A stretch of DNA of 64,000 bases from Albula goreensis (GCA_022829145.1 CM040764.1:9506049-9570048); one strand, 5' to 3'; counted from the stretch's first letter, positions 25,845-39,409 are shown. Notes: a model not told the origin generated them from the sequence alone. Made by a program: numbers and translations.

Positions 25845-25985
25845 CGCCCGCGTTCGTTTCTCTCCGCAAGGGTGCGCGCTCCAGGCCTGGTGATCAATAG
25901 CGATCGATCGGTGGGGAAGGGAGCCCTGATTACTGAACCACGTGTGCCGCAGAAAACGGAGGAAAATCGATCATTGCAGCTCTTA
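25845..25985. promoter_or_regulatory. Candidate intronic enhancer with Onecut-type sites
   Basis: CpG-containing block with TGATCAATAG (25891-25900; its complement carries ATTGAT), ATCGATCG from 25903, an E-box CACGTG (25939-25944) and AAATCGATCATTG from 25964. Onecut proteins bind ATYGAT-type cores (HNF6 consensus DHWATTGAYTWWD), so autoregulation by the host gene is a possible role. This is inference from motifs. Confidence 0.35.
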
Positions 25986-27676
25986 GCGCTACAGTAAAGC
26001 ACACACACACAGCAGAAACAACCACAAATGTCTACCTTACAGGGCAAAGCTTTCCTCTGAACATACATACACAAAGAACAGAATGCTCATTTCTCCCTAC
26101 CTGTTTATATTTATGCAAATACAAATGGATATTTGACTTGTATGTATGATATTTATATCTGATGTGTAAAAGTGAATGTGAGTCAGTGAAGCTGTGTGAA
26201 ACCATTGTGCATTATATATTACAACATAGTTGCAGATATAATTTAAGGTTTCTTGCACAACAGTATAGTGGTTAATGAACCTGACAATCACACATTGTTT
26301 GTTCAAATCTTGCACTTTGCACCACCATTGTATCTTTGACACGAAGCATTAATTGCTTAGGAGGATATCCGGCTGTTTGAATGAGTGGAATGTCAGCAAA
26401 GGAAATGCAGATAATAACATTTTCTGATGAAAATGAACACTGCAGTCACCTCACTGTAATTACTACTCACAAGCACGTCATGTTTCCATCTCCAACTGGG
26501 TTATAGCAAGGAGGCCATCACCTTAGTAACTGCTGGTAGCTGGTGTGCCCAGGCTGTAAGGTGTTGGGTGTGTTGCAGACCTCTGGCTATCACCCGGATG
26601 GAGGGTCAGTGTGCAGTGGCCACCAGCAAAGAATAGACTCAGCAATGGTTTGTGGGTGGAAGTCACTCATGCAAAACAGTGAATGTATGATATAGAAGCA
26701 CATTGTTTCTTTATGGGATGCCTTAAGGGTGGAAGGAAGAGGAGGTTGGGAAAAAGGGATATTTTGGATTGAGGTTAATTTAGAAATATGTGGTCAGCTC
26801 AGTATGAAGCCAGTTCATCAGTGTCAGATATCATAAGTCAGCAACAAAATATAATTTATACAACACTAAATTGTAACCAATCACAACACTGTAACTGTTG
26901 AACATAGAATGCTTTTATAAGAGTTTTCCCCAAATGTTAGACTTTAATAGGGTCACTTTAAAAATACGTATATCCCATAGATTATAACATTTCTAACAAT
27001 AGCGTCTTCTACATTGAAAGAGTGTACCAGATGTCAGGTTAGGCAATCAACGAATGAATTAGGTAATGGGATTACAGGAGTAAAGACAAATCTGCCCAGA
27101 AACAGAACAAATGATAATTGTATGATTATAAATATATAAAATGGTAAAAAAAAAGGTTGTGTTTGAAAGAACCAACAAACCTATGTTTTCAATTAATTTT
27201 GGCACAAAATATACTTTAGTCTTAAAGATGAAATGATGTGACATTAGCTAGGTTTGGTTTATGAACGTAAGCCTCATGAATTCACAGTAGTTATACTTAT
27301 AGCGACAACACTTCCCTATGTATAAGCACGGCTCCATTTTATCTCAGTGTTTTCTGTCCGAATGTATCTCACATACATTTATTATGAATAAGTCAATGTC
27401 CTGCTTTGATCACCGTCTTTTTTTTTTATATCCCATGTTACCGATTTGGTGCTTTTGTCATGTCTGAGCACGCTTTTCTTATTGACGCGTCGTCTCTCGT
27501 GCGTAAGCACTGGACAAGTCCAATGATTGGATGCCTCCCATCTCCGTGTGAGATGGATGTATGACTGTGGCGTCGTCACCTGACAGCGACACGCTAAACC
27601 GAAGGCGGGCCCTTACGCTGTATGGGACACCATTTCGGTTGCTGCCTCGGTTTCCTTTGTCTGGTTCATGGTGTTG

Positions 27677-27714
27677 CTTTTGTTTTTGTTTTTGTTGTTG
27701 TTGTTGTTGTTGTT
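27677..27714. repeat. (TTTTTG)n/(TTG)n microsatellite
   Basis: Hexameric TTTTTG units grade into a pure TTG run. Simple repeat. Confidence 0.9.
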
Positions 27715-29100
27715 TGCAGTTGTTTTAATTTGCTTACAGATTGATGGTGCCATTATTGACCAGACCGTGCTTTAAAACCGTTTCGCAGAACATTTATTCA
27801 CTGGGTCCGACGCAAGCCTAGCCAAGTTTCCCCTGGCTCTCGGTTACTACTCTCTCTCTCCCCCCCAACTTCCCCCCACCCCCCCAAGCTCAATGTTCCC
27901 TAATGTAATGAGAGAGAATCTGTGCTAATATACTAATGATTTAATATATAATGTCTGTTTTTCCTGGAAGGACTCCACTCTCAGACATTTTATAACTCCA
28001 GCAAGCCGTTGCCTCTGTGCTCGTTTTTCTCTCCTTCACATGTGTGGGCCCGACCCAAGTGAGCAACCGATTAAAGCCAGTGCTTTACAGCGACCCCCAA
28101 CACCTCCTTTTACTGTATTTGATCTGAAGCTTGAAATGTATGTGATACACTCATAAGTAGATTTTAGTGTGTGGCCCTCTCCCTCTGTGAATTTGCATTT
28201 GCGGGCCAACACTCTGCTTCTGTGCCACACGGTAATTGCGATTATGTTTCACACACTAACGTTACAAATGGATTTTTCTCTTGTTGTTTTTTTTTTTAAG
28301 TCATACATGTTGGTTGGTGGCTGTGCCAGCTGTACCCAAACATCAGGTGCACTGCAGCTAAACTATATGCCCTCCTTCAGTGTGCCCAGCAAAGAATCCT
28401 TTAGCTCCTTACATTTAGGATTGTACATTAGGGCTTCAATACTAGGCTATCATTTCCCATAGTTACCCCCTCCCCTTCCTCCTTAGTCAAGGGTGTCTAG
28501 TAATCAAGACTACTTCAGTGTTAAAGGGGGCTGGTAGGTCAAGGGGTGCTTCAGTTAGGGAAGCTGGGGGGCACTAACAGTTCAGTCTGTCATCAGAATC
28601 AACAAGTCCCCCTTTGGAAAAACCTATTGATTATAGTGGGGGTGGGGATTTTGACCAAAGGGAGCCTTATTCTCTCCGAAGATGTCTAGTTTGTTAATAA
28701 TCTGCTCACTTAAAAAAAAAACTGGGTGTTTATCCCTTCGTGTCATGGAGGGCGTCTTGAGTATTTGTCTGTCCGTGATTATCATTCAACTAGACTTTTA
28801 ATTGCCTCTTCCTTTAAGGCCCCTCTGGCTTTGAGTCCCCAGGAATGCTGGGCCTGTATCATGGGGCCAGTACAGCAGGCTCACAGAGCTATGGCAAACT
28901 GAGTGTTCACCAGTAGTAAACAGGGGCAAATTCTCAAAACATTTCATACTGACACCTTGACATTTTACCTCTGACACAGAGAGTTATTGGTGCACCTTTC
29001 GTGGTCTCAGAAATTATTGGCAGCATGAATGAAAATGAACAAAAAGGATTTTACTGAAAAAAAGGCCCTGATATGTTGTGATATTTTAGGTTCAAACATG

Positions 29101-29118
29101 AGAAAATTGCATTCTTTT
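29101..29118. repeat. Target-site duplication, left copy
   Basis: AGAAAATTGCATTCTTTT, identical to 29530-29547. Together they flank the SINE-like insertion. Similarity extends a few bases further left (TTCAAAC in both flanks), so the duplication may originally have been longer. Confidence 0.75.
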
Positions 29119-29529
29119 TTTTTAATATTTCTTCCCAATTTTTCCCCCGATTTTTTCCCAACCCAAACTCAACTGAACTTGTCAACCCGACCGCAGCACC
29201 CGCTCTGCTGGCTTTTGGAGGAGAGGCCGAGCATGTGACTCCTCTGATTCGCATGCTCGGCCTCTCCTCCCAAAGTGTGAATAAAACCTAACACTTCTAT
29301 TCACACTGCAGCTGCACACTGCCTATGACGTCTGAGGATGACGTAGTCTTGTACCCTCAGTTTGTGCTGCTACAGGTGCCCAGCATGACCAGAGAGGGCA
29401 CTATGGCAATGAGACCAACGAACTTGGCCGGCTTACTCCCTATCATCCCCGGCGAGGCTGGGCCAATTGTTGCCTCGCCAGGGGGGACCTCTGACTATAG
29501 CCAGCAATGGTGAGAACAGGATTCAAACC
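29119..29529 (-). mobile_element. SINE-like retroposon inserted in the Tc1 remnant
   Basis: A 411-bp unit flanked by an 18-bp perfect direct repeat. On the minus strand it ends in an A-rich tail (AATATTAAAAAAAAA at the 29119 side), which fits target-primed retroposition. Its minus-strand 5' end reads GGTTTGAATCC, close to the tRNA B-box GGTTCGANTCC, with no A-box before it. It could be a 5'-truncated tRNA-derived SINE starting at the B-box. However, TTCAAAC also occurs in the left flank, so the B-box likeness may belong to the duplicated target. The body carries a strong hairpin at 29217-29270. I do not recognise the family name. Confidence 0.65.
29217..29270. repeat. Perfect 19-bp inverted repeat (hairpin)
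   Basis: GGAGGAGAGGCCGAGCATG at 29217-29235 is exactly complementary to 29252-29270, with a 16-nt spacer. GC-rich stem, within the SINE-like unit. A few further flanking bases pair with one bulge. Confidence 0.95.
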
Positions 29530-29547
29530 AGAAAATTGCATTCTTTT
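29530..29547. repeat. Target-site duplication, right copy
   Basis: Exact match to 29101-29118. Confidence 0.75.
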
Positions 29548-29639
29548 GTTATGGTACAATTGTTGTCTTCTTGTTTTGTTTTAAAGTGCAATACTATTTA
29601 TTATTTTTTCTTTTTTTACAAAAACGTAAGTGCCAAAAT

Positions 29640-30330
29640 TATTGGCAGCCCTTTATTTTAGTACCTGGTGCAGCTTCGCCAGGTAAGGAAAAATGCATTG
29701 AGCCTTTCTGGTAATGTTTAATAAAGCTGGAGACTACAGTGGGAGGGATCTTGGACTATTCCTCCAAGCAGAATCTCTAGAGATCTGTGATGTCCTCATC
29801 TTATGGACTGCCCTCTTTAGTTCGGACCACATAATTTCAATCAGGTTCAGGTCTCAAGACAGATGACCATTGCATGACATTGATTTCGTTTTTCATTCAA
29901 AAATTCTTATGGTGATTTTGAGGTGTATCTGGAGTCATTGTTGCGCTGTAAGGTCTCAGGCGCCTGGCAGAGGAAACCAAGTCTTTGGTCAAAATGTCCT
30001 CGTACTGCAGCATTCATGATGCCATTGACCTTAACATGGGCCCAAGGACCAGGGGTGCCCTACCAGCCCAATAGCATAAACGATTCACTGCCGTATTTCA
30101 CAGTAGGTGTGAGATTCTTTTCATCCTGTGCTTCCTATTCTGATGCCAAATGTAGCAATGGTGTACCTGGCCAAAGAATTAAATTCTCGTCTCATCTGAC
30201 CATAAGTGCCAATGATGTTTGGCAGGCTCCAGGTGCTTCAATTTGTTTGTTGCACCTAGTAAGGTCTTTGTTTTGGCAACCATTCCAAACTGCCTGTTGG
30301 CATGGATGTAGTTTCTTGTTCAAGTGTGAC
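29640..30330 (-). pseudogene. Tc1-like transposase pseudogene
   Basis: On the minus strand the codons for S-D-E-T (30188-30199) and, downstream in another frame, D-L-N-L-I-E-I-M-W (29827-29853) are readable. The latter corresponds to the PDLNPIENLW motif of Tc1 transposases that ends in the catalytic E region. An in-frame TAA follows S-D-E-T-R-I at 30179-30181, and the two motifs lie in different frames, so at least one frameshift has occurred. The protein is dead and the N-terminal DNA-binding domain is absent. Confidence 0.8.
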
Positions 30331-32537
30331 TATGATAGTGGTAGGTGACACATTTTTGTGATAGTGATAACTTTGTGTGTATTTTTGTATATGTTGTCTG
30401 ATTTGTGAAAGTGAAAAACCATAAAACCATTCATTTTTAAACATTCATTATGTCTTTTTAAACAGGAAGTCATGGGTGGCCACCCTGCACTTCAAGTACA
30501 GACTGAGTAGACTTAAGTAGAATTCTATTGATGATCTAACTGTTTGAGTGGAAAAGAATCCTTAGGGATCCCAATGTATGTATATAGTATACTCTATACT
30601 GTTTGAGTGGCCTTTTTCACTTTGCCCCCCACACACACAGGTAAACATTGGTCCACACCACGTCTATTCTGCGTATTGTTCATGCTATCGGACAATCAAT
30701 CAAAGTGAAAATAGGAGTAACAGCTGGTAAGGATTTAGTCCCTGTGGTCATTCAGCACAGCTCAGCGGTGGGGCAGCTGGGCGCAGGGACAGAGATGTGT
30801 GAGGGATCTGAGGCAGTTGCCAAGGCACTATAATCCAGCAGGATATGCAGGGAAAAAAGGTAACAAGACCCACAGTGCTCTCAGAGATGATTTTTTTAAT
30901 ATCAAAATACTGTATGAGGCTCAATTAAATGCCTTTTCATTTAAAAAGCCACATCTTGTGGCTGAAGTCATGATGAAGTTGTCATTAGACATTTATTTAT
31001 TTATGTATTTTTTTTCTCATGATGATCCAACCTGACTTCATATGTGTGAGCTTTGGGTTATGGGCCTGCCCTTTCCAACGGCAGTATTCAGCATTGGAAT
31101 ATAAAAAGTAGGATTCACTGCCAATTTAATATGGATTGTGATTTATTCTGTAGTTCCCTTCTGTTAATAATTAATGATTTGTAAAGAATGACATCTGGGA
31201 TGCTGTAGATTGTTTTTAATTAATAAATGATTTTCAGTACCTATTTGTGCCCCCGTTCGGATAGCGCCTACTATTTTTATTTTTGTTGATTCTGTCGGTC
31301 CTTTGAAACGATGCAAGTACCAAAACAATCGCAGCCTGTGTACACAGTTATACACCGTGGTATTTTCATGTAATTAATTGTTCTCTGTTTTACAACATAC
31401 ATATAATATTATTGATATTAATAATAACAATAACAATAAATATATAAGTAAATGAAGTGATGCTGTCTTCAATGCAAACTGAGGGCACATTTTGATGCTG
31501 CGCACATTTCAATGTGGATTCCAAAATGAAATGCAAAATTACAACTTGAAACTTTTCAATGAGAAATTATGCATTCATTTCGAATAAGAATTCATATTTT
31601 TCTGCAGTTTTTATGACCCAAAAGGGCATGAAAGAAAATGTTCGCTTTCACACTTCCAGCGCTGTTTGCGGAATTATGCTGTGTTGGTTCTCCTAAAATA
31701 CGACAAGACGGCGAACAGGCATTTAAAAACAGCATTTACATAACTTGCCAAAAGGGAACAATTTTCCAGCAAAAGTTTCCTGTACAGCCGAGACGTGCCT
31801 GGCTGTAGCCTGGCTGCAGGGTGCGTAGAGCCCCATAAGAAGCAGAGGAGAGGACGATAAAAACGTAAAAGAAGCAGAACTTAAAAGAGTCCAGACACCA
31901 TTGACCTGTGACGGTTTTGTGTTTTAAAGTTCGTTCGATTCATCAGTAAAAACATACCGTGACAAACAGGGACGCGACAGAGAAAAGAAATAAATGGGTG
32001 GCTTAGTGGAAATGGTCGGTAATTACACGTGTTAACTACTTTACCGATGTCTTTATAGGGAAGCGGCGCAGAGGAGTTTGAAGCCCGAGTGGGTTGAAGG
32101 CCATTGTTAAGTGCGCGATGGCACTTCATTCAAAACTGAGGACCGAATCCAGAAGTATTTTCACCGCAAATCTGTCATTCGCAGTGGTGAGTTACGCAGA
32201 AAATAAGACTAAGCACAGATATTTAAAACGATCATTTGTGTTTATTGTGACTCCTGTTGTAGTCTTACTGCGAAATTTAAACATGATGCTGAGTGGCAGG
32301 TCACTGGATTCGGGGCGATTTTGTATTTAACAATAATCAAAACGCCCAATTTATAGTTTAAAGATCCTGTTGACATTGTAATGCACCAATGAGGAGGAAT
32401 ATCCAATATTCCTCATAGATGAGTGTCAAAACAATAGCGGTTAGAAAAGCAGTTTCCAGATGACTTTTACAAAGTTTCAAAAGCTGATGTGGCACATGGA
32501 CTCATTCTGCTGATTCTGACCGACAGCCCTGGTTTAA

Positions 32538-32567
32538 TATTTATTTATTTATTTATTTATTTATTTA
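32538..32567. repeat. (TTTA)n microsatellite
   Basis: About seven TTTA units. Simple repeat. Confidence 0.9.
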
Positions 32568-33365
32568 GAGTTAACTGGAAAATGCACATGAATCAACATC
32601 TGCAAAATTGTATCAACGCACTATATCATATTTAGTGAAATGTTTAGTTTTAGTCACTCACCCGTAGTTTAGAAAAATATATATATATCTGGTATCACAC
32701 TTTTTGAATGTTGCTGTTATGCCTCAAAAAAGAAAGCTGATGTATTATATTTTTTTCGAAGACATCATATCTTACATTCCTATTTCACTCAAAATGTCTT
32801 GTCATTTTTAATTAAGAGTTTCCAGGAACATAACCATGACAAACAGGGGTCAATGACTAGGTCAAAGGTCAACATATTTCAACTCTCAACAATGTGGCCA
32901 GCAGCTGACCAGGCAACGTCATTCTTAAAGAGACGCACAGTTAATATAATTGAAAACTGTATGTCAATTAAACAGGAACACACTGCATGTTAGACAAAGT
33001 GTAAACTGTGCACTTAAACCTTAAACAGGGATTTAAACCTCTAGAAACAAAAGAATCTCAGGGTACACAGCAATCTTGGTAACTAACCTAGTTCACTTAT
33101 GCCTGTAGTGATACCATGGTTCTGAAACAGTTGTATTTATTTAGAGATGCTACTTTCCCCTGCCTTACAGTCCATGTGTGTTTATACAGACTGGACAAAG
33201 GCTGGTCGACCTCCCTATCAGTTTGCAAACTGGATTCCAAGTGCTTTGCTGTAAGAAATGTTATTTGAAAAAGTGACCTTAAAAATGTGCTTAGCCAACT
33301 AGTTTCTCCGAGGTGAATTGCAATGATTGACAACCAATGGCAGTGAATTGCAGTGCTGTTGCATA

Positions 33366-33477
<112 letters not shown>

Positions 33478-34249
33478 CCTGAAACTCATTAATCCAGGTG
33501 AGTATTTGATGTAAGGAGTGTGGTATAATATCTCATATAGGAGCACAAAGGATCCAATTTTAGGTAAAAACCTTCAGGAATACAGTCCAGATTAAAACCA
33601 CTGTTCAGTGTAGTTTTTTCTGTATTTTTTAACGGGAAGAAACTAGAATACTTAGGAGGGGTGAAGATGTTGGTGTTGGTAGGGAAAGAGACTCAGTTTT
33701 CTGTTTTACTGGCAGGTTATTGAAACGGGAATGTAATATATAAATATATACACAGTGAGAAAGGGATAACAATTAAATGTTTTCTTTCACATTGACTATA
33801 ATTCGAATAATATCCTGTGTTACTGTTGGAAGAAATATAAAATAAGATATAGACGTTACAGGATCAAAAATACTTGAGAGATTACAGGAATAATGTCGAT
33901 ATATAAGTACCTATTTGTACAGATATATGATTTTAAAAGCACTAAGTCATCATTTTAAATAACATTTTTTGGAATGGCAACTGAATGTAAAAAGGAAGTA
34001 ATTTTTTCGGCCTGAATTTCACAGGTGAGAAGTGTAATTGTTTTGCCATACACTGTAAAATATGAATTAGTTTTTCTATTAATTTTCTATTAGCCCATAC
34101 GATTACATTAAAATACACTACCACAATACCTGGCTCACACGTCCTCTCTTTATATTAAACAAATGCACAAATAACTACACAAATAAATACATTCATGGAG
34201 TCCAGACTGAAGAGCTTGTAAAAACTGCCGTTTAAAGCTAGACTTGTAT

Positions 34250-34460
34250 GCTTTGTTGGAGCTGCAGTGGGGGTGGAATGTGGGGGGAGCTGGGGGGCGG
34301 GGGCGGTATCGATAACTAACCGCACCGTGCAGCCAACCGGTCTGCCTGGAATCGATGCGTTGAGTAGGGGTGATCTGATTTTGGGTGCGGCGCAACGTAT
34401 TCTCTCGCGCACAGGCCGGGTCTACTGTGGGCGAGAAACACGTTATGTCAACCACTGTCT
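34250..34460. promoter_or_regulatory. GC-rich intronic block with two ATCGAT sites
   Basis: G-rich GGGGGGAGCTGGGGGGCGGG leads into CpG-containing sequence with ATCGAT at 34308-34313 and 34351-34356. It stands out from the AT-rich surroundings. Open frames on both strands reflect GC content rather than coding. Candidate enhancer or intronic promoter. Confidence 0.3.
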
Positions 34461-37400
34461 CAACCGCTCAGTGGGTTGATCAGCATATTACATCCCAAGT
34501 GCAACCAAAACCTGTAAATGTCTTATTTTGAATGTACCCACAATATTCAGCCCAATATCATAACAGTATAATCAATTTTAACTGATAAATTGATAGCAAA
34601 TTAATTATTTAAAATCATAACCCTGCAGAATTACTATTCCTTGCCCTCAGGCAGTCTGACTCGTGCCCCCTTATCCCATTCACGAGAAGATGGGGTTTTT
34701 TATCTTTTTGTATTCGCGCGCAGGATTTGCCATGCTATCTATTTTACATGTCGCCGTGGGAACCTGCTATACTTGAGGTGTACTATATTGTGCTGATATT
34801 CAATAATTACGATGCTGTCCGATTTAAAACGCCTCACGTTGCAAGTGTGACTATCCTCAAATTTAATCACATGTCAGCGCTGCTACTAAACTGGTAATAT
34901 TGCTAAATGTAGTTTCAATTATTTTATTTTTTTAGGAATTACTGTTCCCTATGTGCACACCTTGTTTCAAAAGGTTAAGAGAATGACCACAATCATTTGG
35001 AGAACCAAAACTTTGAGTGTCCTTTCTTGCAAATGAAATTAAAGAAAGTGGAACAGGTGCATAAATACAGGGTTTACAGGAGCAGTTCAGTTACGAAAGG
35101 AAAGGATATAGTTAGAGCTGATAATAGTACAACTAACGGTGCATAATAATTTACTGCGCAATGAGCCATCCCGACAAACATGGACAATTCATCCACCCTT
35201 TATAGTTATTTTGTATTAAAATTAACACCTAAGACTTGAATACTTTATACTAGAACTGGACGCGCTAAAAATCATACAGGTTGCAAACTCCTCATGTCTC
35301 AGTCCGCTGTGTCTGTATTGGTCCATATTTCTTATATTTATTTATTTATCTTAAATGTGGAATCATACACTCAATGACTATATAGTAGCAGAAGCTACAT
35401 AGTAGTGGCAAGTCAAAGAAATTGATTACATGATAGCAATATTGTGGATGTTTTTATTCTAAAAAGAATAATATGTTAGTGTTGATAGTTCAGAATGTTT
35501 TTTTATAACATGCAGGTGAATTTATACAACACTAACCACTGAACCTAAATGATATAGACTGTTGGTGATTTTATGTTTAAATACAGACGATATTTGGAAC
35601 GATTATTTCACCAGTCTTTAACATGTTTTAGATGTGAATTAATTCCGATAAGTGTTCCTCTGATTTTGTGTGTCTGTGTTTGCATTGCCCAAAGCCCAGA
35701 TTCTGCGGTTTTGCCCCGATCGATCACGGGCGGCGTCGGCGGGGTTTTGTTGGGTTTCTTTTTCTGACAATGGGTGGGTGGATTGCGGAGAAACTGAGAG
35801 TGAGACTGGTGCATGTTGTTTGAGTGTTTAATTTTTGCCAGCAGACAGTGTGAAAGTCGTTGTTATGTTGTAGATTAGGTTGGTTTATGCCGGTTTAAAC
35901 CCATTTCCCGATGAACAGTAATCCTGGAGTTGAGATAAATACATTCACTGACCTGTAAAACACCTGGGTAGTGGAGGATTCTGATTTTGAATAATTCTAA
36001 ATATGCCTGCCTGAGAACAACTGCAGGAAGTTCCAACGTCGCTAACTATTAATACCTGAATGCAAAAGGTATTTCTATCAAAAAGCACATCTTGCACGCA
36101 CTGTTTTAATCGTTTGATACGATTTGAGACATGAGTGACATATCACAGATCAGGGGTATATAATGTAATGTTTATTTATTAACCTTAATGTTTGTAAAGG
36201 CAATTGCATTCAAGCTGTAACTAAATCGAACATATATTAAACATAAAATACACTGCACTATATCTGTCTGACTTGCTGTTGCCAAGTTACATAGGTCAAT
36301 AGGCTGCTTCTTTTGGGTGGTTTGTTGTGTCGAGTTTAGTTCGGTTTAGCGGCTGGTTATCTTCAACAGCATAACCAGGCTAATACAATTTTTCACAACA
36401 TTAACAGGCTTCAGTAAATCTACAGTTCACAGGGACACGAGGACCGGTCAGCTTCTGTGGCTTGTTTCAGCCCCGTCTTTTGCCTCTTCAGCCATCAGCA
36501 CGGGCGAATAGGACCGCCAACTATTGTCAGAAAGTTAATGATTTTTTTTTATCCGATAGGCAAATTACAATAACAGAACATAAATATGATAGCTCGTATT
36601 TTTTTCTCTTTTCTAAAACAATAGGCTTTGACAGGTTGTCACTGGAAAAGAGAATGGCTTCTCAATTGTCCTAACCAACATAACATTAATAATAATAATA
36701 AAAATATATATAATTATTTATATATATATATTTAATGTTTGTTTTTCACACATGGTCGTTTGGCTTGTTTTCATTGATCAGTTTTCTTATTTGTATTTTC
36801 CAAAAATAACTCTGCCATTAAAGTACCCATTATCGGGTCCTTAATAAGCGATTACCGTTCAGTGTGTTAGATAAGCGGCGAGAAACGAGGGAAAGACATA
36901 GTCGACATGTCTGTTCACACAGTCACAAATTTACATCTCCAAAACCTCGTACGCTGGAGTATAGGCTGTGTGATGAAGGCTGAATAAACAAAGACTATAA
37001 CTAACCTCACTGTTATGTCTATAATTTAATATCATACACGCAAAATGTTCCAAATTGCGACCAGATCTTGGTTGCTCACCTGCGGGTGCCACGGTGCCAA
37101 ACAGAGAGATGTTACGTAGAAAAAATGTCTATATGAAACCACGCCTAACAAACCAATGTCATTTAGCGTGCCATGTGTCTTTCTGTACCTCGCTGCGGGT
37201 ATAGTGTCATTTTGTAATTTAAAGCTCATGCTCGATTACTGTTGTACTACGGAAATGATTTTGATTTTTCCATTCAAGAATATAATTGTGTCATGCATCA
37301 AAAAGGGTCTTCTTCTCTGTGAGTGACAAACCAGGAGGGGTTGCCAGGTGACAGAATCAATGCTTAACAATGTGGAACAATGATCAGTAGGTGGAAAGAA

Positions 37401-39295
37401 TGACCAACCAGAAAACGTTAATATTTTTGAAGAAGAAAATTACCTCACACCCCTCCGATTTGAAACAGATTTCTCTGAGATATTTAGACTGAGATATTTC
37501 AAATTGTTCACGTTCATTTTTGATGGATGGCAAGTGGTCATGCAATATTTGATCAAAAACAATTACAAACCATGTCATAGCCAATGTGTTGAAGTTATTT
37601 TTATTGTTGCAATGGAATTAATGGAATAATATTGGGTGTAAAGAATGTGGCCCACAGTCTGTCCTGGATTTTACCTCCAAGGCTGATAACTTGATCGTTG
37701 ATATTTCTACAGAAGCTCAGTCATACTAGGACTATAGAAAGTGTGGTCGAGAATGTAAAAAACAAAAAAACCCTCCCACTGTATGTATTTTGTAAGTTCA
37801 ATATTAGCTATTTTATGATTATATACTTTATATTATTCTGTGTGCTTTGTATGTCTGGAAAATTATGTGAGGGACCCAGACATGAGTTTGATAGCAATTT
37901 GACAGCAATCTCCGTGGTGAATTACAGTTTGGCCCCTTTTGTCCTCATACCAAAGAAGTCGGATGATGGCTGAAGCACAAAATGATTCTCCAGGAGGAGC
38001 AGTGTGAATACACATTGTAGCCAAAAGGGGGCAGTGTTGAAAGAACAGTGTTGACAGTGGTTTTATAAATGGGTGAGTCTAAACAATTTGATAGTTTGCA
38101 AATGATTCCTTGACCTTTTATCCTTTAATGTGTGTCTTATAATACTTACACAGACATGATGTTTTTCTTTTCATTGTTCAGGGCCTGAACATTTCCTGCA
38201 GACAATATATTTAAATGACTGTGACTGTATTGGCTTTAATGTGGTTTTTATGTTATTGATTTGCCTTTAAAATATCCAGTATATTGCTGAGGATGACAAA
38301 AGGATCTCACATGCATACTATCTCATTTTTATACCCGACAGAAACAGGACATCAGGGAAGGTCACAGTGCCTATCCTTAAGGCCAAGACTAACTGAAATA
38401 AGTAGAATCATAATGCAGGTTTAATTTTGTTCTGTTTTACTTAAAATAATCTTTAGCGTTATCAATAATTTCAACGCCTATCTATTTTATTCTTAGAAAA
38501 AATTATAATCACATATTTAAACGTATTTGTTCATGACGATTGTTTGAGAATTAAAGAATGTAGTATTAAACATAGTGTATAGTATAGTATATTAAATGTG
38601 GTTTCCCCATATGTTTGAGCATGCCATATAGTCATTATCTGGTAGCTCATGTTGATTGTTTTGTATTGCCTTTTTTGTTCCTCTTCTTCAATGGTACCAA
38701 TAATTTCTGAGTTCTCTCTCTCAATTCAGTTTTCATTTATAATGCGTTATTGCCATCCCATCTATTCTAATACATATAGACAAAGCATATAATATATTAA
38801 TTGTAAAACAAGTTGTGATGATGACAACAACAACAATACAGCTAGAGTAATTTAAACTAAAGCAAATGCATACTATCATAACAACATTAATTGGAATATA
38901 GCAATTAACAAAGAACTGGTGTCACCACTGTGTCTCTGTCTGTGGCAGGTAGTTACATATTGTGCTGCCGAGGAAGGTTTTGTAACAGAATCTAGTTTCT
39001 ATGTGGCAGGTATTAATGGGCTGCGTCGGTGTATTGTTTTTCATTTGGGAAAATAATGTTCTCTAATTGAGTTGTGTTTCTCACATTCAGTGCAGCTCTG
39101 TCTCAGTGTGCCGTTGTTTGCGGTATGATTGAGCCTTTCGGCTTTGAGCAGCCAAGTCTGTCAGTCTCATTGGGCAGGCTATGCTCACTGAGCCTGTATT
39201 CTGTCAATGTTTTTCTTTTTTTCTTTGGTGTTTTCATAATGTCTCACTGTAATCAGATATTGTGCCACAGTGTGTTCTTGTTTTAGGGCCATGCC

Positions 39296-39326
39296 TGTGT
39301 GTGTGTGTGTGTGTGTGTGAGAAAGA

Positions 39327-39409
<83 letters not shown>

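Larger units (their letters stand above)
28970..30340 (-). mobile_element. Tc1-like DNA transposon remnant, interrupted and truncated
   Basis: From about 29660 to 30340 the plus strand is the complement of a fish-type Tc1 transposase gene, with the flanking piece 28970-29118 as its far end and a SINE-like unit inserted between 29119 and 29529. The left flank has the AAATTATTGGCA motif (about 29012), echoed by AAAATTATTGGCAGCC at 29636-29651. The part coding for the transposase N-terminus, expected beyond 30340, and that terminal repeat are missing. Edges are approximate because no target-site TA pair could be fixed. Confidence 0.8.
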
